A stretch of DNA of 64,000 nucleotides from Trichomonas vaginalis G3 (Eukaryota; Parabasalia; Trichomonadida; Trichomonadidae): contig NC_067207.1 of assembly GCF_026262505.1 (NCBI RefSeq), positions 9,516,082-9,580,081 on the forward strand. The letters are read 5' to 3'. Numbering within the stretch: position 1 is the first letter of the stretch; every line of letters starts with the position of its first letter. The position numbers and the translations under genes were made by a program. Shown here piece by piece: positions 36,835 to 47,414 of the stretch. The notes below the pieces were generated by a model. That model had not been told where the DNA came from and made no database searches. It saw nothing but the letters and a program-made list of their open reading frames with translations.

Positions 36835-37796
36835 TGTAAAAAATGATTAAAAAAATAATAAATCTAAAAATTGACAACTATTCAATTTTTTCCCCAAATG
36901 ATAGGAGTAGGTGCCAAAAGTGCTTACTCTTAAACAACCGTCGGATTTCCGGGTGAAATCGTGACACACTTTCGTCTTTCGTAGGCAGTGGTGGTTGTTA
37001 CAAAAGGTAACTTCGAATGTAGCGTGAAATCTACAAAAAAAATTCTGAAATTTGAATGGAGAACACAAAAATTGAATAGTTTACGTCAATAAAAAAGAGA
37101 AAAATGAAGCCAATGTGTCTCGAACCTAGGACTTAGAGCAGCAATCCAACTGTTTATCCCATTACACTACATGCATCTCTCACCTCCGTGAATGAGATCA
37201 ACTATATGATAACTTTTTCCCCATTATATTCTTGTGGAAAAGTGACAAATAGCAACTTTGACCCTCTCTCCAAATGATAGTTTTTGGCAATCCATTACAT
37301 ACATCGAATATAATATGAAATATTCAGTTATATATAATTTTAATAGTGTTTAGTAAATTCTTTGATATTTCAAATTAATTACCAATTTATTCAAATTCTT
37401 TCCCTAATAGTATTTATTATAGATTTTGTATTCTCAGAATCTATGGAATCATATTTAACCAATCATTCATCGTATTAATTATCTTGAAAATTTAAATAGA
37501 TAGTGAATTAGGGATGCGACGGTTTTACGCCATGACCGTTTAAAAATAGAATAATACGCCATTTTTGGGGCCGAATGGCGGGTACGAAGTAGCCGCCATT
37601 CGGCCGAAAGACAAAACAATATAAAATTATCGCCGCCCTTTTTTTTCTTTCTCTTTTCTCTTTTTTCCCCTCTTTCTCTTTTTCACTCATTAAAAGTAGT
37701 AAGAGAAAAAAATAATATTAATTTTTAAAATTTTTATAAAAATAAAAGAAAGTATTATAAGAAATTATTTAGAGATTTATATGCAAAGTGTTAAGA
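36835..37796. other. Gene-free interval with tRNA-like relic and GC hairpin
   Basis: No coding region found. It contains a tRNA-like stretch (37106-37177) and a GC-rich hairpin at about 37579-37604 (GGCCGAATGGCGG paired with CCGCCATTCGGCC), the latter conspicuous in an AT-rich surrounding, followed by a pyrimidine-rich tract to 37690. Confidence 0.6.
37106..37177 (-). other. tRNA-like relic with A and B boxes
   Basis: On the minus strand: an A-box-like TAGTGTAATGGG, an anticodon arm TTGGA-TTGCTGC-TCTAA that pairs (loop would read GCT, serine), and a B-box-like GGTTCGAGAC. The T stem and acceptor stem pair poorly and there is no long variable arm, so this is not a working tRNA; it could be a decayed gene or a tRNA-derived fragment. 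Confidence 0.3.
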
Positions 37797-38165
37797 ATAA
37801 TCTGAGGACAAGTCTAAGGATAATCTGAGAATAATCTGAGGATAGTCTGAGAATAATCTGAGGAGTAATCTGAGGAGTAGTCTGAGGATAATCTGAGGAG
37901 TAGTTCGAGGATAATCTGAGGAGTAGTCTGAGGATAATCTGAGGAGTAGTCTGAGGATAATCTGAGGATAATCTGAGGACTACTCTGAGGATAATCTGAG
38001 GAGTAGTCTGAGGATAATCTGAGGACTAGTCTGAGGAGTAGTTCGAGGATAATCTGAGGAGTAGTCTGAGGATAATCTGAGGAGTAGTCTGAGGATAATC
38101 TGAAGACTAGTCTGAGGATAATCTGAGGAGTAGTCTGAGGATAGACTGAGGATAACCTGAGGAGG
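37797..38165 (+). repeat. 23-bp satellite array
   Basis: About 16 units of GAGGATAATCT plus GAGGAGTAGTCT, with half-unit variants at the edges. The two half units are alike, so the 23-bp unit grew from an 11-12-bp one. A frame on the minus strand across it is a by-product. Confidence 0.9.
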
Positions 38166-38442
38166 ATTAATCAAAGGAGAAATACTCTAAGGTAGAGCAG
38201 TTGGATCACTACTCAACCACAATTTACTTTTAACCATTTTTTGAATTCTTATTCAAAATAAAAACGCATTTTTATATAATTCTCTTATTTATTTTAATTT
38301 GATAATATTTATTGATTATATTTCAGATCACTCAATTAAAAAAAGTCGTCTTTCTTTCAAAATTTCTGAATTATTATCCTTTCAATTTTAATGAATAAAA
38401 TCATATTTATTCTTCTTTAAAACACTTCATTTCTTTAATTGT

Positions 38443-38720
38443 AGTGTTGCTTACTGCAACACTTAAACCAATTGTGGATTCCATTGAATGGCCTTCAATG
38501 GAATTCACAATTGGTTTAAAATTAGTTGATGCATATCCTATGTATGGTCCTAATATGGTCTGGCCAACCATATTCTAGTTGGAAATACATAGGATAGTAT
38601 CACTAATCAATACAATACATAACAAAGTTAAATGCGAAAACAAAATCAAATTACAAAATCGTTCAAAACGAAGAATGAATACAAAAACACCTATGCACTG
38701 AGGCTGGCCACCTCAGTGCA
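38443..38720. repeat. Serial hairpins downstream of the hAT gene
   Basis: Four hairpins: AGTGTTGC-TTACT-GCAACACT (38443-38463); arms starting TTAAACCAATTGTGGATTCC with one mismatch (38463-38519); TATCCTATGTAT paired with ATACATAGGATA enclosing a nested stem (38534-38595); ATGCACTGAGG paired with CCTCAGTGCAT (38692-38720). They lie 3' of the transposase and may be subterminal structures of the hAT element. No gene in 38166-38789. Confidence 0.75.
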
Positions 38721-38789
38721 TTTCGAATAAACATACAAGTATATACAATTTAAAAAAATATTTTATAATTTTTACAAAGACAAGAGCAA

Positions 38790-40289
38790 CTATGTTTTCC
38801 AACTAGCTCCCTTCATGATCTTTAGCCTAGCGTCCATTAATTCCTTACTCATGTTTAAATTTGAACAAGTTAAGATGAGACGCTGGGCTGAGATTGTTCT
38901 TTCACAGCTTGCCTCCGCACAAGTGCAGCAAGTTATGCGGAGGCATATATTTGCGAACAATCCCCAATTTTCATCATTGATTTTAAAATTAAAATCAAAA
39001 ATGTCCAAGCCACTTACAGTTCTTGATGTTTTAAAGATATGATTGTTATTGGCAATCATATCTTTAAATAGTTTAACTATATCATCAATCACATCATCAC
39101 TACGTCCTCTTTTTTTGAGTTCGCTTGTGAACCAGCTAATTGCAGCATCAACCATCGGAGAATCACAGAGCTCTTCACCCTCAGTATCATCATTACTCTC
39201 ATGAACTTCTTCCTGCTCATGAAGATCTTCATTGAATCTATTAAGATCCTGGGCTGGCCAATTGTGCTTCAACGAGGGTGCTGGTGGTTCGGTGTTTCCT
39301 TCTGCTTCAGCGGCGGCGTCTCCCATGAAGATTTCCCTGACATCTTCTATCGGGTCTTCCTCTTTCTGCCGGTAGTGGAACATCTTCACGTAGCCGCTTG
39401 TTGGGGGAGGGAATTCTCTGCTATTGATACTGTTCCTAGCAAACATGAGGCCTTTGGGTGTAATGATGTATGCAAATGCCCAAAGGCCTCCCATTTGCGA
39501 ATGAATGGTCTTCTCAAGCAAGATGTCCCTAAAGATTCTGGCGAATCTGTTGTTTTCGGCATCAAGCTCTTCCAGGGCCTTCATTGCATTATAGATGCAA
39601 GGATAGACCCTGGAAAGTGGAGACTTCGGGTCTTCGAAGATCAGGACCAAGCTGGCGAAGATGACGGAACACTTATAAAGATCTTCTGTTCCGTCAGGAA
39701 TGGAATGGAATAATGTCACCTTCGCCCGCTTGGTCCAGATAAAATGGAGAGGATAGATGAAGGATACCCATCTTGTTTCGACATTGGATGGGCATCTTGA
39801 TCCAAAAACCTCGACATGCTGGCGGCATATTTCGGCAACTTCCAGCAATTGATCCTTCAATGGTGAAATTGCTGGATGGTTCATTGCCGCCTTATAAGCA
39901 TTGTGTACCCTGTGGCAAATACAGGGTACAACAATGATTTCCTTCATCCATTGCACCTTGGATAAGGCAAGGATGGAATTATCCTTACCAGTAAGTGCAG
40001 CCAATTGTGCTGTTCTTCCATCAACCATGACACAGCCGATCTGCACGTGACAATCATGGATTGCCTTCAATCCATTATTGATCGCGAGTGTGTAGTTGGC
40101 AGTCTTCAATCCAGTCATTCTTTCTGTATGGGCTGGATAAGACTGAATTGGAAAGCAAGTATTTTCCAACACAAAGTCGAGTAAAGATCTCTTCTGTGTG
40201 GTACCTTCGTCTAGAGCGACACTAGCGTAAGGCATGCTGAACGTAGAGAAGCGCGCCATAATACTTGAATGAATCTCTTTGGATGTCTG
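38790..40289 (-). pseudogene. hAT transposase, split by element D
   Basis: About 500 residues of a hAT-family transposase. First catalytic Asp region YASVALDEGTT, second region GCVMVDGRTAQLAAL, then CICHRVHNAYKAAM (typical CxxH), an acidic Pro-rich insert (about 340-400), and the C-terminal dimerisation domain with AEASCERTISAQRLI containing the catalytic Glu. Base composition is visibly more GC-rich than the neighbouring Mavericks. The frame on the minus strand is open into the terminus of D (to 40358), so its apparent first 24 codons are Maverick DNA; the true upstream codons lie at 52833-52901, on the far side of D. Confidence 0.88.
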
Positions 40290-40299
40290 AGTTAGTATA

Positions 40300-40347
40300 C
40301 ATATCAAGGGTACGGCGGCACTGCGCGCCTCCTTACCCATTATATGT
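40300..40347. other. Terminal hairpin of element D (left)
   Basis: Arms CATATCAAGGGTACGGCGG and CCTCCTTACCCATTATATG around loop CACTGCGCG; 10 bp from the terminus. Confidence 0.85.
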
Positions 40348-40453
40348 GAATTTGACACTTTACAAAACCGTTAACGTATATTTTACAACACCAACCACTT
40401 CACCTCACTAATGTTTTCACAAACGACTTCACTACTGTAAAAAATAAACGTTC

Positions 40454-40772
40454 TCACTTACAAAAGTATTGCAACTCCTCCCATTGCTGTGCTTCACACA
40501 ACAGTTCATATTCTTCTGACTCACTTTCTCTTCATATAGGTCAAAATCACTGTCAAAATAAATGTTAGTAAGTTTTGACAAAGCTAATGAAACACGCTTA
40601 CCGTTGTGTATCGTAGCTTGTATAAACTTTCCATTATGCTTGTAGTCTAAACGCTCAAACTAACTTTACCCTTTCTCCCTCGTATCTGATAGAATGTATT
40701 TTCACGAGGAACGAAGAACAAATTCTTGAACTCATGACCGTTGTAGTTTGTTATCTCAATAGTTTTCGTCAT
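40454..40772 (-). pseudogene. TIR gene copy, left end of D (broken)
   Basis: Homologue of 52348-52668 in the other terminal repeat, with about three breaks. Confidence 0.7.
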
Positions 40773-40870
40773 TAATATAAAAAATATAAAAAATAAACTT
40801 AAAAATAAACTTAAAATAAATGATATCACACCCTCACACGTATGAAAACATAGCACAAAAATAATGTTTA

Positions 40871-40916
40871 TGTTAGAATGTTAGATCTAACACGTTTTCT
40901 AACCTCTTTTTTCACC
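40871..40916 (-). promoter_or_regulatory. AGATCT-core site, hybrid half-sites
   Basis: TGTTAGAA, palindrome TGTTAGATCTAACA (40879-40892), CGTTTTCTAACC, then TCTTTTTTCACC. The inner half-sites are of the GTTAGA version, the outermost of the GGTGA version, in unchanged 12-bp register. Confidence 0.6.
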
Positions 40917-40932
40917 TCGTTGAATTCATTGC

Positions 40933-41166
40933 TTATAACTTCTTCCTTTCTCCAACTCTTCTAACTTCTCTTAAGTTCAGCAATGTTGTCCTCATGAAGT
41001 TTAATCTTTCTCAAAATTCCTTCTTTATCTAATGGTTGCTTTATCTTTCTAAACTGAACTCTACCATCCTTCATAGTATGAATGTAAAAACCTTCTGGAA
41101 TAGTTCCTGATTTAATGATTATCTACCAAAAACTTTTGTTCATTGCTTCAGTGACTTTATTGTCAT
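40933..41166 (-). pseudogene. Coiled-coil gene copy, left end of D (broken)
   Basis: Homologue of 51946-52182; several breaks. From here to 41580 the repeat holds unique AT-rich sequence without another gene. Confidence 0.65.
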
Positions 41167-41580
41167 TTCAATCAAAGGTGAAGCTAGCACAGCGATAATG
41201 GATTTCATGACTTTTTAGTATTTCATGCAATCTTAACAGATAGCCTTAATAGTCCTTCCAGTGTCCCTAGCTGTCCCTCCTTTTTATATAACTCCATGAC
41301 ATTTATAATCTCGCGAAACTTAACAGGTAGCATAACAGATTAAAATCAGATGAGGTTTTGAACCAAAATTTCTAAGCAACGTTGTCAAGGATTTTGAGGA
41401 ACTAGGGACAGAGTGTGGCAAAGTCCAAGATTTAATTTATCTTCATCTGTTTCATCAGCTATCTCATCTAATATGCCAATATTTTATTCATAACTCGTGG
41501 CAAACTCACTAACTTTCATTATGTTCATCTGCATGCTTCATCTGATAGAAAGTATGACTTTCATTAACTCTGTGAGATAA

Positions 41581-41769
41581 TGAAAACTACTAGGGACAGA
41601 GACCATGGCAAAGTTTATGATTTTCATTATTTCCGGAACTTAATGAAAACTACTAGGGACAGAGACCATGGCAAAGTTCATGATTTTCATTATTTCCGGA
41701 ACTTAATGAAAACTACTAGGGACAGAGACCATGGCAAAGTTCATGATTTAATTATTTCTTCACTAACAA
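41581..41769 (+). repeat. 63-bp tandem repeat, three copies
   Basis: Unit begins TGAAAACTACTAGGGACAGA and includes CCATGGCAAAGTT. Two to three units recur inverted at 51390-51540, part of the terminal repeat. Related GGGACAG segments also occur at 41265 and 41400. Confidence 0.88.
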
Positions 41770-41883
41770 CAAGTACAAACTCCAACACTAACATCAAGTA
41801 CTAACCTCAGCACAAATGACAAACACTAACGACTTCACAAACTCCAACACTAACGACAAAAATAAATGTCCTCACTTCTTAAC

Positions 41884-42655
41884 AAAGTAAATGTGTTTCT
41901 TACACCACCATAGTCAAACGTTTTCTTTCAAACATCGATTGAAACTTATTTTGAGCCATTGGCTTTAGTCTCTTTTTCTTCAAATACGCCAAGAAATCTT
42001 CTTCACATCTTTTCACTTCATAGCCTTCTTTAAACTCCTCCTTGTTAAGTTCTATGAAATCCTTTATCTCATTCTTTGTTGCAATGGCTTCTTCATGAAC
42101 GACATCATGAACTATTTCATCATTGTTCTCATGAACGACCTCCTCACTGTTCTCATGAACTATTTCATTATTGTTCTCATGTATGATGACCTCCTCACTG
42201 TCTTTCATGAACGACCTCCTCACTGTTTCATGAACTATTTCATCATTGTTCTCATGAACGACCTCCTACTGTTCTCATGAACTATTTCATTGTTCTTATG
42301 TATGACCTCTCACACTGTCTTCATAAGCGTTCAAAGTCCCTTTACTATTACTTCAATCTCATGCTGTTCACAGTAGTACTTAAACTCACTGTATATGTCT
42401 TGTTGTATGTTATATTGCTTCCCATGTACTCCATGAATTTTTCAAGCACTTCCTCATAATTCACTGTTTCTTTCTTTCCACGACCTTCTAATATCATACT
42501 TGCTTCGTAAATATAACTTCTTGCAAACCGTCTCGCTTTCTACTTCTCTTCACAAATTCTCTCATCTTACCGCCAATACATTTGAACTACATGCAAAGAA
42601 TTCATTCTCCTTCGCAAATCTCTTATATCTTCTGTAGCACTCTGTCGAGACACTT
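41884..42655 (-). pseudogene. SF3 helicase gene, C-terminal part (copy 2)
   Basis: Reverse complement of about 43735-44540. It encodes the acidic linker built of VHENNNEI/VHENSEEV repeats and the final helix-turn-helix-like segment (LKPMAQNKFQSMFE). By orientation it would continue the fragment at 44694-46593, from which it is separated by copy 1 and the N gap. Broken, many breaks. Confidence 0.7.
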
Positions 42656-44519
42656 TCACACTAAAGGACTTGAGGAAAAATAAGTACATGAGTGAAAGAG
42701 GTATTGACATAGCTAGTGTTATAAATGACTTAAGAAGATGTGTTGTCGTTATTGACGGAGCACGTATGACATATCTAGTGAAAGATTATGATGGAATACG
42801 AGACACAACAACACTTGTGTCAGTAGATAGCAAGGAATTCATAAAGCTCATGAAGAGTATTTATGTAACGTATTGGAGAAAGGATGTGAACGCACTGATG
42901 ATTTATGAAGCGGGTCAGAACAGAAACTATCTTATGAAGTCAGGCATGAGATTCTTTGACGAAAGAGATGACATTTACAGCTATTTCAGAGGATATGAGA
43001 TGAGGTACTGAATGAAGTAGATGAGAACGTTATTGAAGGATATTAAACATGTTCACGATGTCATATGTAATGAGGATGAAGAGCTTTATGAGTATGTTTT
43101 GAACTGGTTCGCCTACATCGTTCAAAATCCTTGTGGAAAGACTGGAACAGTACTTTTGTTAATAGGAAAGCAAGGAACTGGTAAGAATGTACTTAGTAAT
43201 GTTCTATGCGAGCTCATTAGCAAGTACGCCAACAATAATATAACGGCAATAGAGAATGTGGTTGGTAGATTCAATGCTGCTATTGAGAACATGAAGCTCA
43301 TCGTATGCAATGAACTAAGCTCATGCGATACGTCTAAGGTCATGAACCACGACGCACTAAAGTCAATAGTAACAGAGACTCAGTTTAAATCAGAAGTGTC
43401 AGCCAGTAAGAAAGATAGAGAATGTTTGTAATATCATCATGATATCTAACAACTTCAACTCAGTAAAGATTGATAAAGACGACAGAAGTTTGTTGTCATT
43501 GACGTAAGCAGCAGATACAAAGGAAATTACGAAATATTCTCAAATCTCATTGAAAGCTTTAATGAAGAGTTTTATTCAAACTTACTGACGTACTTCATGA
43601 AGAAAGATTTAAGTGAATTTGATGTAAGGAAGATACCATTCACCAGGGCTAAACAAGAACTCATCGAAATGAACAAAACACCTTACCAAATGTTTTACGA
43701 GGAGTTCATTGAAAAGTTTGTATCCGGATGGAATTGCAGAGTGCTACAGAAGATATAAAGAATTTGCGAAGGAGAATGAATTCTTTGCATGTAGTTCAAA
43801 TGTATTTGGCGGTAAGATGAGAGAATTTGTGAAGAGAAGTAGAAAGCGAGACGGTTCTGCAAGAAGTTTATATTACGAAGCAAGTATGATATTAGAAGGT
43901 CGTGGAAAGAAAGAAACAGTGAATTATGAGGAAGTGCTTGAAAAATTCATGGAGTACATGGGAAGCAATATAACATACAACAAAGACATATACAGTGAGT
44001 TTAAGTACTACTGTGAACAGCATGAGATTGAAGTAATGAGTAAAGGAGACTTTGAAACGCTTATGAAAGACAGTGAGGAGGTCATACATAAGAACAATAA
44101 TGAAATAGTTCATGAGAACAGTGAGGAGGTCGTTCATGAGAACAATGATGAAATAGTTCATGAGAACAGTGAGGAGGTCGTTCATGAAAGACAGTGAGGA
44201 GGTCATACATGAGAACAATAATGAAATAGTTCATGAGAACAGTGAGGAGGTCGTTCATGAGAACAATGATGAAATAGTTCATGATGTCGTTCATGAAGAA
44301 GCCATTGCAACAAAGAATGAGATAAAGGATTTCATAGAACTTAACAAGGAGGAGTTTAAAGAAGGCTATGAAGTGAAAAGATGTGAAGAAGATTTCTTGG
44401 CGTATTTGAAGAAAAAGAGACTAAAGCCAATGGCTCAAAATAAGTTTCAATCGATGTTTGAAAAGAAACGTTTGAGCTATGGTGGTGTAAGAAGCACATA
44501 TTACTTTGTTAAGAAGTGA
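42656..44519 (+). pseudogene. SF3 (D5-like) helicase gene, copy 1
   Basis: Superfamily 3 helicase region of a viral primase-helicase. Walker A LLIGKQGTGKNVLSNVL, Walker B-like MKLIVCNELSS, motif C IIMISNN, then the Arg-containing KDDRR. A C-terminal domain (YSEFKYYCEQHEIEVMSKG) is followed by VHENxxE repeats and a winged-helix-like end (YGGVRSTYYFVKK). Such proteins unwind DNA at replication forks of large DNA viruses and phages. In the Mavericks of this window replication relies on polymerase B, so this gene marks a different replication cargo. The 5' primase part is not in this copy. Broken, about four breaks. Confidence 0.82.
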
Positions 44520-44668
44520 GGATATTTATTTTTGTCGTTAGTGTTGGAGTTTGTGAAGTCGTTAGTGTTTGTCATTTGTGCTGAGGTTAGTACTTGATGT
44601 TAGTGTTGGAGTTTGTACTTGTTGTTAGTGAGAGAATAAATTAAATCATGAACTTTGCCATTGGTCTC

Positions 44669-44693
44669 NNNNNNNNNNNNNNNNNNNNNNNNN
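44669..44693. other. Assembly gap (25 N)
   Basis: A run of N. The base before it belongs to a terminal-repeat-like sequence (CATGAACTTTGCCATTGG) and the base after it to the helicase gene in the opposite direction, so the join may not reflect the genome. Confidence 0.98.
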
Positions 44694-46593
44694 CTCTGTA
44701 CAATTCCATCCGGATACAAACTTTTCATAGAACTCCTCGTAAAACATTTGGTAAGGTGTTTTGTTCATTTCGATGAGTTCTTGTTTAGCCCTGGTGAATG
44801 GTATCTTCCTTACATCAAATTCACTTAAATCTTTCTTCATGAAGTACGTCAGTAAGTTTGAATAAAACTCTTCATTAAAGCTTTCAATGAGATTTGAGAA
44901 ATATTCGTAATTTCCTTTGTATCTGCTGCTTACGTCAATGACAACAAACCTTCTGTCGTCTTTATCAATCTTTACTGAGTTGAAGTTGTTAGATATCATG
45001 ATGATATTACAAACATTCTCTATCTTTCTTACTGGCTGACACTTCTGATTTAAGTCCAACTGAGTCTCTGTTACTATTGACTTTAGTGCGTCGTGGTTCA
45101 TGACCTTAGACGTATCGCATGAGCTTAGTTCATTGCATACGATGAGCTTCATGTTCTCAATAGCAGCATTGAATCTACCAACCACATTCTCTATTGCCGT
45201 TATATTATTGTTGGCGTACTTGCTAATGAGCTCGCATAGAACATTACTAAGTACATTCTTACCAGTTCCTTGCTTTCCTATTAACAAAAGTACTGTTCAG
45301 TCTTTCCACAAGGATTTTGAACGATGTAGGCGAACCAGTTCAAAACATACTCATAAAGCTCTTCATCCTCATTACATATGACATCGTGAACATGTTTCAA
45401 ATATCCTTCAATAACGTTCTCATCTACTTCATTCAGTACCTCATACTCATATCCTCTGAAATAGCTGTAAATGTCATCTCTTTCGTCAAAGAATCTCATG
45501 CCTGACTTCATAAGATAGTTCTTGTTCTGACCCGCTTCATAAATCATCAGTGCGTTCACATCCTTCTCCTCAATACGTCCTACATAAATACTCTTCATGA
45601 GCTTATTGAATTCCTTGCTATCTACTGACACAAGTGTTGTTGTGTCTCGTATCCATCATAATCTTTCACTAGATATGTCATACGTGCTCCGTCAATAACG
45701 ACAACACATCTTCTTAAGTCATTTATAACACTAGCTATGTCAATACCTTCTTCACTCATGTACTTATTTTTCCTCAAGTCCTTTAGTGTGAAAGTGTCTC
45801 TAAGTTCTATTTCAAGCAATTCATTTACATGTCCTTTGCAATACTTCTCTATAAAATATTCTTGTCGTTCTTTACTAAGTTTCTTAACAGCTCTGAAGAA
45901 CCATGTGTTTTGACTCAAACATCCTTCACAACTTCTCTCATTCATTCCTAGTTCTTTCATGTCATTATCTTCAACCTCTATGGTCTCATTGACTAAGGTC
46001 AAAGGGTTCTTAGTCATTGCTGGTCTTATCTGAAACAATGTTTGTGCAACAGGTTTAACTAGTTCAGCAACGTCCTTCCTTAATAGAATAGCTGTTTCCA
46101 CTCATCTTTTGCTAACAGTTCTTTCATAACCACTGACAGTAATGATTTCATTTGCTGACCTTAGACACTTATGTTCTATCATTTGTATTGCTTTTGTGTA
46201 AGGCTTTGTGAGCATAGGTTGTATATGTCATTCCTGCAATGTTCATTCATGCCAATAGTACTAAATCCTTTCTTTGCTGTTGAATGCATAATATCCATTA
46301 GTTCCTGGTTCGTATTGCTGTCTCATAAAATACAACAAGACCTTTGTCATCTATGACGTACTTACCGAAAACATTGCTTATATTCTTTAACCATGAAATA
46401 ACATCCTCATTCATGCTGTCAAACATGAAGTAAGGTCTTACATACTCTTCACTTATAAGATACTCCACAAAGTACTTGTTAAACTCTATGTCCTCGTGAG
46501 CGATTTCATTAGGTTTGATATTAGTTCCTTTTGTCATTGCTGTCATGTACTTCACTCTCATAGTTCCTTTCAATAGCGTAAAAGTACTTCATT
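44694..46593 (-). pseudogene. Primase-helicase gene, N-terminal and ATPase part (copy 2)
   Basis: From the 5' end: a segment with RPYFMFDSMNEDVISWLKNI and VFGKYVIDDKGLVVFYE that resembles the archaeo-eukaryotic primase fold of D5-like proteins (weak), a linker with CEGCLSQNTWFF, a helical domain (KYMSEEGIDIASVINDLRR), then the SF3 core (IGKQGTGKNVLSNVL, IIMISNN). Compared with copy 1 it is nearly identical where both exist. Many breaks. Confidence 0.75.
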
Positions 46594-46659
46594 GTTTCAT
46601 AACTGCTCTAAATTCTGTTCAAAATTCGTACAACATAACTTTTAACATTAGTGAAAGAA

Positions 46660-47397
46660 ATGAGCGAAACAACAACATCTAACATTACAGAAGAAGTCAA
46701 TGACAATGCCGATGAAAACATTACAGAAGGAGCTAGTGAAAATATTGACGAGTTCAGTGAGGAAGAAGATATTGAGGACGTCAATGAGAACGTTAGTGGG
46801 GAACAAACTCAATGGGAAACATTGAGAAATCATGAAGATTATGAGATTTGTACGACATATCCTTTTACTATTCGTCGAAAGAAAAACAAACATATTAAGA
46901 GTGAATGCTTAAATAATCATGGTTATATTGAGCTTAGTTTAAACAACAAAACACATTTAAAGCATAGAATTATTGCAGAACAGTGGATTGAAAATCCAAA
47001 CAATTTGAAAGAAATAGACCATATAAATCATGATGAACGGACAACAGAATCTCAAACCTTCGTTGGTGTTTTAATCTGAAAACAATAGAAATAAAAGCAA
47101 GTATGGCGATATAGTTTATGAGTTCGTTGATGAAATATCTGACGAAGCTGTTGAAATAACAGCTTATGGTAAGCATTCGTTTGAGTTCTACTATTATGTT
47201 GAGAATGAGGACGCATCTATTATTATACAGGTCTTAACTATCGAAAACTTCATTAAACTTTACAAAAACAGGTGCTGCTTTTGTTTCTATGATAGATACA
47301 GAAAACAAGAGAGTAATCTTATGCATAAACAAATTCAAACGCTTGTACGGCTTCATGTAGGACAAACATTATTTTTCAACACTAACGCCAACACGTA
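46660..47397 (+). pseudogene. NUMOD4/HNH homing-type endonuclease
   Basis: The start ATG 46660 follows an AT-rich tract. An acidic N-terminal extension of about 50 residues precedes a NUMOD4-like segment (WETLRNHEDYEICTTYPFTI), a GYIELSLNNKTHLKHRIIAE block, and IENPNNLKEIDHINHDE, the His-containing core of an HNH nuclease. Downstream coding sequence (EFVDEISDEAVEITAYGKHS) is a C-terminal domain seen after such nucleases. Such enzymes cut DNA at specific sites and are common in phage and large virus genomes. Broken, about one or two breaks. Confidence 0.75.
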
Positions 47398-47414
47398 GGA
47401 CAAACATTCATGAC

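Larger units (their letters stand above)
40290..41760 (+). repeat. Left terminal inverted repeat of element D
   Basis: Reverse complement of 51370-52832, with scattered differences. It is twice as long as the A terminus because it also takes in the coiled-coil gene and a unique block up to the 63-bp repeats. Confidence 0.88.

Noticed and set aside
36847-37068. 73-codon minus-strand frame upstream of the MULE gene
   Set aside because: Cys/His-rich by chance composition; no start context and no resemblance to a known domain.
37980-38174. 64-residue minus-strand frame
   Set aside because: Translation of the 23-bp satellite; no gene-like features.
38185-38220. tRNA D-arm-like stretch GGTAGAGCAGTTGGATC
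   Set aside because: It matches an A-box, but no B-box or cloverleaf follows.
44646-45287. Frame continuing through the N run
   Set aside because: Translation across unknown bases has no meaning.
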